In this document: positions 1-5,809 of the stretch, piece after piece
How positions within the stretch are numbered: position 1 is the stretch's first letter
How the letters are laid out: every line of letters starts with the position of its first letter
NCBI GenBank assembly: GCA_021158425.1
Contig: JAGGUR010000090.1
Coordinates: 1 to 7,483, forward strand
Length of the DNA: 7,483 nt
Direction: 5' to 3'
Origin: Candidatus Cloacimonadota bacterium
Lineage (GTDB): Bacteria; Cloacimonadota; Cloacimonadia; JGIOTU-2
Translations under genes and position numbers: made by a program
The notes under the pieces: generated by a model
The model's database searches: none
What the model was told of the DNA's origin: nothing
What the model saw: the letters and a program-made list of their open reading frames with translations, nothing else

Positions 1-252
1 GGTTCAACTGTGATTGATTCCATTGGAATGGGAGGAATTCTAACTAAAGTCCCACTGTTTGCTGACTTTATCAATTTTCTGGGAGAGCATAAGAATTACA
101 GTAAAACAATTTTAGCTCTTGTAAGTGAATCAGAACTTTCTACATTGGTAAAGGAAGTGGAGGAATTACTCGGAGATTTAGATAAACGAGGTGGCGCTGC
201 CCTGATTGCTCTTGATGTATCATTTGCCAAAGGAACAATGGAATATATGTAA
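1..252 (+). CDS. P-II-like signalling protein, C-terminal part (5' truncated by the window edge)
   Basis: The frame is open from base 1 (Gly-Ser-Thr before the GTG at position 10) to TAA at 250-252, so GTG at 10 is an internal Val and the gene starts outside the window. The visible 83 residues fit the second half of the P-II/GlnB-like ferredoxin fold. They show a GSTVIDSIGMG segment like the GATVxDxxGMG strand-turn of P-II proteins, then PLFADF, a KTILALV strand, a charged helix and the LGDLDKRGGAALIALDV final strand region. P-II family proteins are cytoplasmic trimers that sense adenylyl nucleotides or 2-oxoglutarate and control a partner protein. The T-loop and N-terminal half are not visible, so the ligand and partner cannot be named. 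The usual C-terminal PVDKVxGL is replaced by a divergent ending in MEYM, suggesting a P-II-like rather than a canonical GlnB protein. Family assignment is by recalled motif resemblance. Confidence 0.72.
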   Translation, partial: GSTVIDSIGMGGILTKVPLFADFINFLGEHKNYSKTILALVSESELSTLVKEVEELLGDLDKRGGAALIALDVSFAKGTMEYM

Positions 253-260
253 TAGAAATT

Positions 261-293
261 GCAAATTACAAATGTCAAATAACAAATTACAAA
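261..293. repeat. Short A+T-rich direct repeat (caaattacaaa units)
   Basis: The 11-mer CAAATTACAAA occurs at 262-272 and again at 283-293, with a related CAAATAACAAA phase between them. The tract lies just after the stop of the P-II-like gene. Tracts of this type (caaattacaaat / caaataacaaatt) recur between genes in several uncultured bacterial lineages, and their reverse strand gives spurious peptides of the FVICYL..FVICNF type. That statement is from memory and was not searched here. No coding function is proposed. Confidence 0.5.
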
Positions 294-330
294 AAAACTC
301 CTATTTTGCATAACTCATTTTCAAAAATAA

Positions 331-337
331 AAAGGAG
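331..337 (+). promoter_or_regulatory. Strong Shine-Dalgarno site of the thioredoxin lipoprotein gene
   Basis: AAAGGAG lies 9 bases upstream of the ATG at 347 and fixes that start. It is one of only two strong Shine-Dalgarno sites in the window; the other precedes the phasin-like gene. Confidence 0.75.
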
Positions 338-346
338 ATTTGTTTA

Positions 347-1090
347 ATGAAAAAAATATTAATTATCTTATTTATTGTTGGTTTGTTGTTTTCATTTTCT
401 TGTTCATCAAAGGATATAAAAGAAAAGTCCACTCCCCAGGTTTCTAAAAGTGAAAAAAGACAAGAGGAGATTGAAAAACCCTCTCAAAAAATTTCAAATC
501 CTGAACAGCAAGAAAAGTCAATTCCAGAGCAAAAAGAAACTTACCCACAGATTTCTAAAAGTGAAAAAAAACAAGAGGAGATTGAAAAACCCGCTCAGAA
601 AATTTCAGATACTGAACAGCAAAAAAAATTGATACCCGAGCAAAAAGAAACTTACAACCATATCAACTGGTTTGGATTTGAAGAAGGATTAGCAAAAGCA
701 GAAGCAGAAGGCAAAGATATCATCATTGATTTCTATACCGATTGGTGTAAGTGGTGTAAGGTTATGGATGAAAGCACCTTCTCTGAATCTGAAGTTATTC
801 AATTTATGGGCGAAAATTTTATCCCGATTAGAATAGAAGCTGACGATAACCAAAAGCAGGTTGAATTTCAAAACCACACTTTTACTCTACGCCAACTTAC
901 TTCTGCCTTTGGGATAAAAGGTTTCCCTTCTTATGGTTTTCTGAATGAAAATGCTCAAATTATTACAGTGGTTCCCGGTTATATTAAAAAAGATATGTTT
1001 ATGAATATTTTGAGATACATACATTTGAAGTGCTATGAAAAGCAGATAAGTTTTGATGACTTTGTAAATGGGAAAAGTAATTGTAAATAG
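347..1090 (+). CDS. Thioredoxin-like lipoprotein with duplicated linker
   Basis: This 247-residue protein begins with a lipoprotein signal: two lysines, a hydrophobic run at 4-17, then a lipobox-like SFSC with Cys19 as the probable lipidated residue. Residues 22-103 are a charged, disordered-looking spacer made largely of two tandem 37-residue units (30-66 and 67-103, 30 of 37 identical). Residues about 107-228 are a thioredoxin fold of the Thioredoxin_7/DsbD-gamma-like type. The strand IIIDFYTDW leads into the active site WCKWC (Cys134, Cys137), and the cis-proline loop is GFPSYGF (Pro194). Such proteins reduce or exchange disulfides outside the cytoplasm; here the domain would be tethered to a membrane by the spacer. 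Reductant and substrate cannot be inferred. Two further cysteines (229, 246) lie near the C-terminus. The start is supported by AAAGGAG at 331-337. No redox partner gene such as a DsbD or CcdA transmembrane protein is adjacent. Confidence 0.88.
   Translation: MKKILIILFIVGLLFSFSCSSKDIKEKSTPQVSKSEKRQEEIEKPSQKISNPEQQEKSIPEQKETYPQISKSEKKQEEIEKPAQKISDTEQQKKLIPEQKETYNHINWFGFEEGLAKAEAEGKDIIIDFYTDWCKWCKVMDESTFSESEVIQFMGENFIPIRIEADDNQKQVEFQNHTFTLRQLTSAFGIKGFPSYGFLNENAQIITVVPGYIKKDMFMNILRYIHLKCYEKQISFDDFVNGKSNCK
434..655 (+). repeat. Two tandem 111-bp in-frame units in the lipoprotein linker
   Basis: Unit 1 is 434-544 and unit 2 is 545-655, directly abutting. I count 13 mismatches in 111 bp (about 88% identity) and 7 differences in 37 residues. 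The unit is rich in Lys, Glu and Gln with recurring PEQ and SKSEK motifs. The length keeps frame, so a duplication lengthened the spacer between the lipid anchor and the thioredoxin domain. Confidence 0.93.
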
Positions 1091-1110
1091 AAACAGTTTG
1101 CAATCTGTTT
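1091..1110 (+). terminator. Weak hairpin directly after the lipoprotein stop codon
   Basis: Arms AAACAG (1091-1096) and CTGTTT (1105-1110) flank an 8-base loop immediately after the TAG at 1088-1090. The only T-run is the three Ts closing the second arm, and no long U-tract follows, so this is at most a weak terminator or 3' stabilising hairpin. Confidence 0.25.
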
Positions 1111-1191
1111 AGGCATCATCCTCTAATGTAGTTCATAATATTGAAGAAGTAAAGTAGTGCACTGTAAAGTCAGTTTTGACCGACATCCCTC

Positions 1192-1215
1192 TTTCCCAAT
1201 CCCTAGATTGGGAAA
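1192..1215. repeat. Hairpin with TTTCCCAAT arms
   Basis: Perfect 9-bp arms TTTCCCAAT (1192-1200) and ATTGGGAAA (1207-1215) enclose the 6-base loop CCCTAG. It shares the arm core TTCCCAA/TTGGGAA with the hairpin at 1349-1374, so the two look like members of one REP-like family. Confidence 0.8.
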
Positions 1216-1218
1216 GGA

Positions 1219-1250
1219 ATAATATAAGAAGCCCCTGCTTCTTATATTAT
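1219..1250. repeat. Perfect 14-bp-stem hairpin with CCCT loop
   Basis: ATAATATAAGAAGC (1219-1232) and its exact reverse complement (1237-1250) surround the 4-base loop CCCT. It begins only 3 bases after the preceding hairpin. Confidence 0.88.
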
Positions 1251-1305
1251 GTTCCAATGTATCCGGAAGATGCATTATCACTATCTTTAAGTTAAGGATC
1301 ATATT

Positions 1306-1323
1306 GTCCCGATATATCGGGAC
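1306..1323. repeat. Perfect 18-bp palindrome
   Basis: GTCCCGATATATCGGGAC is fully self-complementary with no spacer. It could be a cruciform-forming repeat or a dimeric protein site. Within this repeat-dense unit it is more likely part of a dispersed palindromic repeat. Confidence 0.85.
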
Positions 1324-1348
1324 TAAGCAAGGGCTTCGCATATAATTG

Positions 1349-1374
1349 CGTTCCCAAGCGGGGGCTTGGGAACG
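1349..1374. repeat. REP-like hairpin CGTTCCCAAGC / GCTTGGGAACG
   Basis: Perfect 11-bp arms (1349-1359 and 1364-1374) with a GGGG loop, followed by AGAATA. Hairpins with GTTCCCAAGC/GCTTGGGAAC arms are common intergenic palindromes in several bacterial groups (recalled, not searched). Confidence 0.85.
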
Positions 1375-1428
1375 AGAATAGGCTATCAGAATTTATTTTA
1401 CAGTGCAGTAGAAGATTAGAAAAGAAAT

Positions 1429-2223
1429 ATGATTGATGAAAAAATCTTACTGTCGCTTAAATACTGGTTCACTGAGTATGTAAAGGGATTCTATTCAGAG
1501 AACGCCGATTTCCAGCAAAATATAGATATGAAGGTGGAGCATACCAGACGAGTCTGCCGAGAGATTATAGATATAGGAAAAAGTTTAAGTCTGAGCCAAA
1601 AAGAACTTTTCCTGGCAGAAGCAATAGCACTATTACACGATGTTGGTCGCTTTGAACAATATGCACATTATCAAACATTTGTGGATTATTACTCCGAAGA
1701 CCATGCAGAACTTGGCGTAAAAATAATTAAAAGTAATGGGGTTTTAATAAATTCCGACGAGCCGACACGCGATTTAATTCTGCGAACAATCTTATATCAC
1801 AATAGAGCAGAGCTTCCAAAAGATGAAACCGAGAGATGCTTATTCTTTAGCAAATTACTCCGTGATGCCGATAAATTGGATATTCTCCGGGTTGTAACTA
1901 ACTATTACCAGGAAAATAATGGAAAACGGAATGAAGCAATAGAACTTAATCTGCCAGATTTACCAGGAATTTCTGATAATATATATGCTGATTTATTGGC
2001 AGAAAGAATTGCTAAAGCTAAAGACCTAAAGACTCTTAATGATTTTAAATTGTTTCAAATGGGATGGATTTATGATGTAAATTTTACTCGGACTTTCCAA
2101 CTCATACGAGAAAGACACTATTTAGAGAAGATACGGAATGCTCTACCAAAAACTGAAAGGGTATTAAAAGTCTACTCAAAGATTAAAACTTTTCTTGAAC
2201 AAGGGTGTCAGGAAATATATTAA
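1429..2223 (+). CDS. HD-domain metal-dependent phosphohydrolase
   Basis: This is a 264-residue cytoplasmic protein with no signal peptide or membrane segment. The HD-superfamily metal ligands are recognisable in order: His38 (EHTRRV), the His70-Asp71 pair (ALLHDVGRFEQ), His92 (EDHAELG), His124 (LYHNR) and Asp146/Asp148 (RDADKLDIL). The spacing, with the extra downstream histidines, fits uncharacterised stand-alone HD proteins that cleave phosphate esters, often of nucleotides. The substrate is unknown. The C-terminal third (about 160-264) carries no recognised motif. ATG at 1429 has only a weak purine stretch (AGAAAAG, 1418-1424) as ribosome site, and the MITE-like unit ends 18 bp upstream, so the native leader may have been altered. 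The gene converges with the macro-domain remnant and patatin gene on the opposite strand. Confidence 0.85.
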   Translation: MIDEKILLSLKYWFTEYVKGFYSENADFQQNIDMKVEHTRRVCREIIDIGKSLSLSQKELFLAEAIALLHDVGRFEQYAHYQTFVDYYSEDHAELGVKIIKSNGVLINSDEPTRDLILRTILYHNRAELPKDETERCLFFSKLLRDADKLDILRVVTNYYQENNGKRNEAIELNLPDLPGISDNIYADLLAERIAKAKDLKTLNDFKLFQMGWIYDVNFTRTFQLIRERHYLEKIRNALPKTERVLKVYSKIKTFLEQGCQEIY

Positions 2224-2318
2224 ACATCTTGATTTTCAATAAATTACCAAACAGTTTACTAAAAGACTTAGTATAAGCAAAATCATATTGCCATAGTTAA
2301 AACGCTAATGGGGTTTAC

Positions 2319-2586
2319 TTACTCCAAGTTAAGTATTCTTTTCAGATTTTTACAATAAATCTCTAAATCTTTTTTACTAAACAAAACAAATCTTATATCT
2401 TCAAATTCATTATTTCGCAAGAAATCAATTACTGTTTTAAGTGCAATTCTACTTGCTTTTTCAATAGGAAAATGATAAGCACCAGTACTTATTGTATGGA
2501 AATGAAATTGATTTTATATTTCTTTGCTTTGCAACTTTTAGTGAATTAATATAGCAGTTTCTAAGTAGAGTAACTTCGTTTTGGTT
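2319..2586 (-). pseudogene. Remnant of a macro-domain (ADP-ribose-binding) gene, frameshifted and N-truncated
   Basis: The 385-bp gap 2224-2608 has no intact gene, but its - strand still encodes the C-terminal half of a macro domain in two frames. From 2586 downward one frame gives NQNEVTLLRNCYINSLKVAK and continues to KSISFP near 2503. After a shift of one extra base near 2495 the next frame gives ISTGAYHFPIEKASRIALKT and runs on to TAA at 2321-2319. The piece matches the late part of YmdB/Appr-1''-p-type macro domains, including the conserved FPAISTGxYxxP ribose/phosphate loop. The N-terminal NAAN and GGG loops are missing, and stop codons (TAA, TGA at 2592-2587) directly precede the homology. 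Macro domains bind or hydrolyse ADP-ribose derivatives; this copy is almost certainly dead. The remnant begins just after the patatin stop codon, on the same strand. Bases 2224-2318 hold only a weak AT-rich hairpin. Confidence 0.85.
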
Positions 2587-2608
2587 TCATTAAATCGCAC
2601 TATTTTCT

Positions 2609-3559
2609 TTATAAGTTGTTTTTTAGAATGACTTTTTGGGCAGATTTATAACCTTTTTCAATTATTTCTTTTGCTTTATAAAAATTGAACATATTAATAT
2701 CACTAACATCGGGTTCTATCAAAACATCAGGTTTGTATAAATCGATGGACAATTCAATTAACTTTTCTTGAGCAATCAGAACTGACTGATGTAATATTTT
2801 TTTCATCCCCGGCAAGTCTTGTTTCTCTTTGTGTTTGATGAAATTCCTTATCCATTTGTGGTCAATAATCAAATCTTCGAGTTTCCTTTGGAGAATAGAA
2901 ACGATTTCAAGAGAGCTATCCATATCTATTTTTTTATTCATTTCATTATCGAGTTTAATGTCGGATTCTTTTTTTGATGACATTACATTAACAGCAATAA
3001 TGTAGTTAGCTCCCATTTCACGAGCAATATTTGTTGGAACAGGATTAACCAGACCACCGTCAACGAGTACAGTGTTATTCCAAATTACCGGTTGAAAGAC
3101 AATAGGAATTGAAATACTGGCACGAATTGCTTCCACTAAATTCCCTTTATTAAAAATAATTTCCCGTCCAGTTATTATATCTGTTGCCACTGCTACAAAG
3201 GGAATTTTCAGGTTTTCTATTTCTCTTTCACCTAATTTTGATGTTAAGAATTTCTTAACTTTTATACCCGTAACCAAACCGGATTTTCCAAATCCAGGAG
3301 AAAAAAATTTTGCTGTTGAAACTAAATCAGTTTTTAAAGCAATATCTTCAATTTCCCCGATACTTATTCCTGCAGAGTAAACCCCGCCAATTAAGGCTCC
3401 GATGCTGCTTCCGGCAATAAAATCTATTTTTATGCCCATTTCTTCTAAAAGTTTCAATACTCCAATATGAGCCAGTCCTTTTGCTCCACCACTGCCAAGA
3501 ACTAAACCCACTTTTTTATTACGAATTTGCTTTTTTAGTTTGTAATTTAGTCGCTTCAT
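2609..3559 (-). CDS. Patatin-like phospholipase (RssA/NTE-type acyl hydrolase)
   Basis: This is a 316-residue cytoplasmic or membrane-peripheral serine hydrolase. The patatin signature is complete: oxyanion-hole loop GSGGAKG (22-28), nucleophile elbow GSSIG with Ser52, the conserved SIPIVFQP segment (150-157) and the catalytic aspartate in DGG (Asp167). Residues about 16-193 form the patatin domain. The remainder is a helical tail ending with a PDVLIEPDV segment typical of bacterial NTE-family members. The family hydrolyses acyl esters of phospholipids or lysophospholipids through a Ser-Asp dyad; the substrate is unknown here. It is the last gene of the probable phasin-like/UbiB/patatin operon, 65 bp after the UbiB stop. 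The ATG at 3559 has only a purine-rich leader (GAAAAAGAAC), and a TATAAT at 3603-3598 lacks a good -35 partner. The macro-domain remnant follows directly. Confidence 0.92.
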   Translation of the reverse strand: MKRLNYKLKKQIRNKKVGLVLGSGGAKGLAHIGVLKLLEEMGIKIDFIAGSSIGALIGGVYSAGISIGEIEDIALKTDLVSTAKFFSPGFGKSGLVTGIKVKKFLTSKLGEREIENLKIPFVAVATDIITGREIIFNKGNLVEAIRASISIPIVFQPVIWNNTVLVDGGLVNPVPTNIAREMGANYIIAVNVMSSKKESDIKLDNEMNKKIDMDSSLEIVSILQRKLEDLIIDHKWIRNFIKHKEKQDLPGMKKILHQSVLIAQEKLIELSIDLYKPDVLIEPDVSDINMFNFYKAKEIIEKGYKSAQKVILKNNL

Positions 3560-3624
3560 AGTTCTTTTTCATAATTTTACATTCAAACTTAACAACTATT
3601 ATATAATACACGATTTGAGTACAG

Positions 3625-5316
3625 TTACATTTTACCATGCCTTAATATTGAAACAAGTAACCAAAAGCCCATTACACCAGCCCCAAGAAAACCAACTATT
3701 CCAATAATAGGTATTCCGCTCCACTTGGGTGGAATTCCTGATAGAACAATAAGAGAAGAACCTATAATCAAAGAAGCTAAAACAATTGCAAATGAAATAC
3801 GATTACTAATTTGATCATGCTTTTTTAGCATTGGCTCCAGTCCCTTGTGTTCAAATTCTATTTTGAATTGCCCAAGTTTTATCTGTTTGATTATCTCTCT
3901 TATTTCAGAAGGAAAATCTCGAAGCAAAAGGGTAAATTCTGTTGCAGATAAGTATAAATCTTTCACTAATTTGCGAGGACTTAAACGTTCTTTTAATAAC
4001 TTTTTAGCAAAGGGCTCTGTATGTTTTACCATATCAAAGTCAGGATCTAAATTTCTTCCAACACTTTCAATAGTTATTAAGGCTTTTGATAATAAGTAGA
4101 GGTCAGGTGGTATTTCTATCTTATGGGCGAGAATTAGTTTAATGCCTTTATTTAGAAGTTCACCAACATTGATATCTTTCAAGGGCAGATAAGAATATTG
4201 TTCTATCAATTCAGATACTTGATATTCCAATCTTTCAATGTTTTCAATACGGTTATTGGTTGAGAACAGGATAAGAGTTTTTGTTATTCTTTTTGCATCT
4301 CTGTTTACAACTCCTATGATAATACTACCGAGGTATTCTCTATGTTTTGGCGACAAGGCTCCCATCATTCCAAAATCAAGAAAACATATAATATTGTTAT
4401 TTAAGACTAAAATATTACCGGGATGAGGGTCGGCATGGAAGAAACCATGCTCAAAAATTTGTTTAAGAACAAGGTCAGCACCTCTACTTGCAATAATTTT
4501 AGGGTCGTTTCCTGACTTTAATACAGCTTCTATGTTAGAGACCTTGATACCATCAATAAATTCCATTGTGAGAATTTTCTTAGTGGTATAATTTCTATAA
4601 ACCTTTGGTGCATAGATATTCATATCGTCCTGGAAATTTCTGCCAAATCGTTCAATATGTGCTGCTTCAATTTTGAAATCTATTTCCTTTCTAATAGAAC
4701 GCTCAAATTCTTTTACTATCCCAACAGGATTTAATATATCCATCCCCTTAATATGCTTTTCCATCAGCGTTGCAAGATGCAGCATTATTTCCAGATCAAC
4801 TTCAATCACTTGCTCTATTTTGGGTCTTTGCACTTTAATTACAACTTTTTCTTCTGTATTGAGCATTGCTTTATGAACCTGTGCTATTGAGGCAGAAGCA
4901 ATAGGAGTGCTTTGGAATTCTTTGAAAAGGTCTGAAATAGGCTTACCGAGTTCCTCTTCAATCAATTGTCTGGCTGCTTTCTCTGCAAAAGGAGGAACTA
5001 AATCCTGAAGTTTCTCAAGTTCAATAATAAGTTCTTGTGGTAGTAAGTCTGGTCTATTACTCATTATCTGACCGAATTTTATAAAAGTCGGACCAAGTTC
5101 CTCCAGTGCCATTCTTATCCGTTTCCAGCGGGAGAAAGTGGCTATCTTTGGAATAGTCTTTCCAGAAATGATTTTTTTGCCAAAATCAATGTACTTCTCC
5201 AAATTGGTGTTAGTTACCAAATCTCCAAAACCGTATTTAACCAATACAGTAATTATTTCTCGGTAGCGGTTTATGTGGCGATAGGTGCGACTTATCAGTC
5301 CAATTTTAGGAATCAT
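3625..5316 (-). CDS. ubiB: UbiB/ABC1/ADCK-family atypical kinase
   Basis: This 563-residue protein has the full set of UbiB-family landmarks. They are the KxGQ motif KFGQ (80-83), the Ala/Ser-rich nucleotide loop ending SIAQVHKA (143-150), the VVIKVQRP lysine (Lys161), the catalytic HADPHPGN (294-301) and the metal-binding DFG (314-316). Two hydrophobic segments near the C-terminus (about 507-528 and 535-557) form the usual helical-hairpin membrane anchor. UbiB/COQ8 proteins are membrane-bound ATPases that support ubiquinone biosynthesis. Many homologues occur in organisms without ubiquinone, and their proposed role is extraction or handling of isoprenoid and other membrane lipids. No other quinone-synthesis gene is visible, so the symbol denotes the family only. 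The start is 12 bp after the phasin-like stop, with no good Shine-Dalgarno, which suggests translational coupling. Length is normal for the family. Confidence 0.94.
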   Translation of the reverse strand: MIPKIGLISRTYRHINRYREIITVLVKYGFGDLVTNTNLEKYIDFGKKIISGKTIPKIATFSRWKRIRMALEELGPTFIKFGQIMSNRPDLLPQELIIELEKLQDLVPPFAEKAARQLIEEELGKPISDLFKEFQSTPIASASIAQVHKAMLNTEEKVVIKVQRPKIEQVIEVDLEIMLHLATLMEKHIKGMDILNPVGIVKEFERSIRKEIDFKIEAAHIERFGRNFQDDMNIYAPKVYRNYTTKKILTMEFIDGIKVSNIEAVLKSGNDPKIIASRGADLVLKQIFEHGFFHADPHPGNILVLNNNIICFLDFGMMGALSPKHREYLGSIIIGVVNRDAKRITKTLILFSTNNRIENIERLEYQVSELIEQYSYLPLKDINVGELLNKGIKLILAHKIEIPPDLYLLSKALITIESVGRNLDPDFDMVKHTEPFAKKLLKERLSPRKLVKDLYLSATEFTLLLRDFPSEIREIIKQIKLGQFKIEFEHKGLEPMLKKHDQISNRISFAIVLASLIIGSSLIVLSGIPPKWSGIPIIGIVGFLGAGVMGFWLLVSILRHGKM

Positions 5317-5328
5317 TGTTTTATCAGT

Positions 5329-5625
5329 TTATTCTTTATGTAACTTTTCCAGCTTCCTTATTCTATTCTCTATCCTTTTCAGATCTTCCTTAGATGGAAT
5401 ATCCAATTTTTCCAGTCCTTTCTTTACCAATTCTTCAATCTTATTTTCCATATCTTTTCTTGCTTCTTCGGATTCCTTTAGCATATCTTTAACTAATTTT
5501 TTGCCTTCTTCCTCAGTGAGTTTACCTTCTTTTGCAATTTTTTTTGCTACTTCTTCAACTTTTTCTTTAGTCAAAGCAGCAATACCAATACCGGTTAATA
5601 GTGTTTTTTTCAATAGGTCTAACAT
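5329..5625 (-). CDS. Phasin-like small helical protein next to UbiB
   Basis: This 98-residue protein has a short hydrophobic N-terminus (LLKKTLLTGIGIAAL, 4-18). A highly charged Lys/Glu helix follows through residue 98, with the motif KEGKLTEEEGKKLVKDML (32-49) and a C-terminal coiled-coil-like stretch after the DIPSKEDL break (75-82). This pattern matches the small PhaF/phasin-like proteins often labelled polyhydroxyalkanoate synthesis regulator. They commonly sit directly before a UbiB-family gene in bacteria, including ones with no PHA synthesis. A role on a lipid surface or as UbiB partner is inference from neighbourhood and amphipathic character. The start is fixed by AAAGGAG 7 bases upstream; the stop lies 12 bp before the UbiB ATG. 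It is first in the three-gene operon. Confidence 0.82.
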   Translation of the reverse strand: MLDLLKKTLLTGIGIAALTKEKVEEVAKKIAKEGKLTEEEGKKLVKDMLKESEEARKDMENKIEELVKKGLEKLDIPSKEDLKRIENRIRKLEKLHKE

Positions 5626-5632
5626 GATACTT

Positions 5633-5639
5633 CTCCTTT
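5633..5639 (-). promoter_or_regulatory. Strong Shine-Dalgarno site of the phasin-like gene
   Basis: On the - strand AAAGGAG (5639-5633) stands 7 bases before the ATG at 5625. The downstream UbiB and patatin genes lack comparable sites, which fits this being the main ribosome entry of the operon. Confidence 0.75.
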
Positions 5640-5662
5640 CATTTTTTGGTCAGCCAAAGAAT

Positions 5663-5767
5663 AACCTCATAAAGCTATCCTTATGGCTATTCATTTTATA
5701 TTGATAACTTTTACAGTATATATAAGTGCAGTTAAATCATTTTCTATACCCATAGAGCTATGAGGTT
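5663..5767. repeat. Imperfect inverted repeat in the operon leader
   Basis: The left arm 5663-5690 (AACCTCAT, AAAGCT, TTATGGCTAT in order) matches the reverse strand of 5767-5746 (AACCTCAT, AGCT, TATGGGTAT). The outer 8 bp are perfect. Then blocks of 4, 5 and 3 pairs follow, separated by small bulges and one mismatch, giving about 20 pairs around a loop of roughly 55 bases. In a - strand transcript the hairpin would end about 24 bases before the phasin-like Shine-Dalgarno site. It may be a leader structure or a small decayed mobile repeat. No known riboswitch class was recognised. Confidence 0.55.
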
Positions 5768-5809
5768 CTGTAACTTCTTATAAATTCCAGCGAATAAATC
5801 AGTTTCGTG

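Larger units (their letters stand above)
1155..1410. mobile_element. MITE-like 256-bp unit with TA-flanked terminal inverted repeats
   Basis: This unit fills most of the 338-bp gene-free gap 1091-1428. The left end TAGTGCACTGTAAA (1155-1168) matches the reverse complement of the right end TTTACAGTGCAGTA (1397-1410) at 13 of 14 positions. Both ends carry TA at the outer edge. The interior has no credible gene but four separate hairpins or palindromes (annotated separately). Small size, terminal inverted repeats, TA borders and no transposase fit a miniature inverted-repeat element of the kind mobilised by IS630/Tc1-mariner transposases, which duplicate a TA target. This is inference: a single copy is visible and no transposase is in the window. 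The right end lies 18 bp before the HD-domain gene. The rest of the gap (1111-1154 and 1411-1428) shows nothing recognisable. Confidence 0.5.

Noticed and set aside
96..311. 71-residue hydrophobic reading frame on the - strand
   Set aside because: It overlaps the P-II-like gene and the AT-rich repeat; its FVICYLTFVICNF stretch is a translation of the repeat.
450..632. 60-residue basic reading frame on the + strand
   Set aside because: It is an alternate frame through the duplicated linker of the lipoprotein and has no ribosome site.
1123..1341. 72-residue reading frame on the - strand
   Set aside because: It runs through the hairpin cluster, has no recognisable motif and is explained by repeat sequence.
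1155..1410. CRISPR array
   Set aside because: The palindromes are not direct repeats of fixed length with regular spacers.
2257..2273. TACTAA/TTAGTA hairpin as terminator between convergent genes
   Set aside because: Only six A/T-rich pairs and no U-run; too weak to call.
3598..3626. Promoter for the patatin gene with TATAAT (- strand, 3603-3598)
   Set aside because: The -10 is perfect, but no -35 resembling TTGACA exists at 16-18 bp spacing, and such hexamers are expected by chance in AT-rich DNA.
5285..5704. 139-residue Ser/Phe-rich frame antisense to the phasin-like gene
   Set aside because: It mirrors the Lys/Glu-rich helical gene on the other strand, whose codons read as Phe/Ser/Leu in reverse, and lacks a ribosome site.
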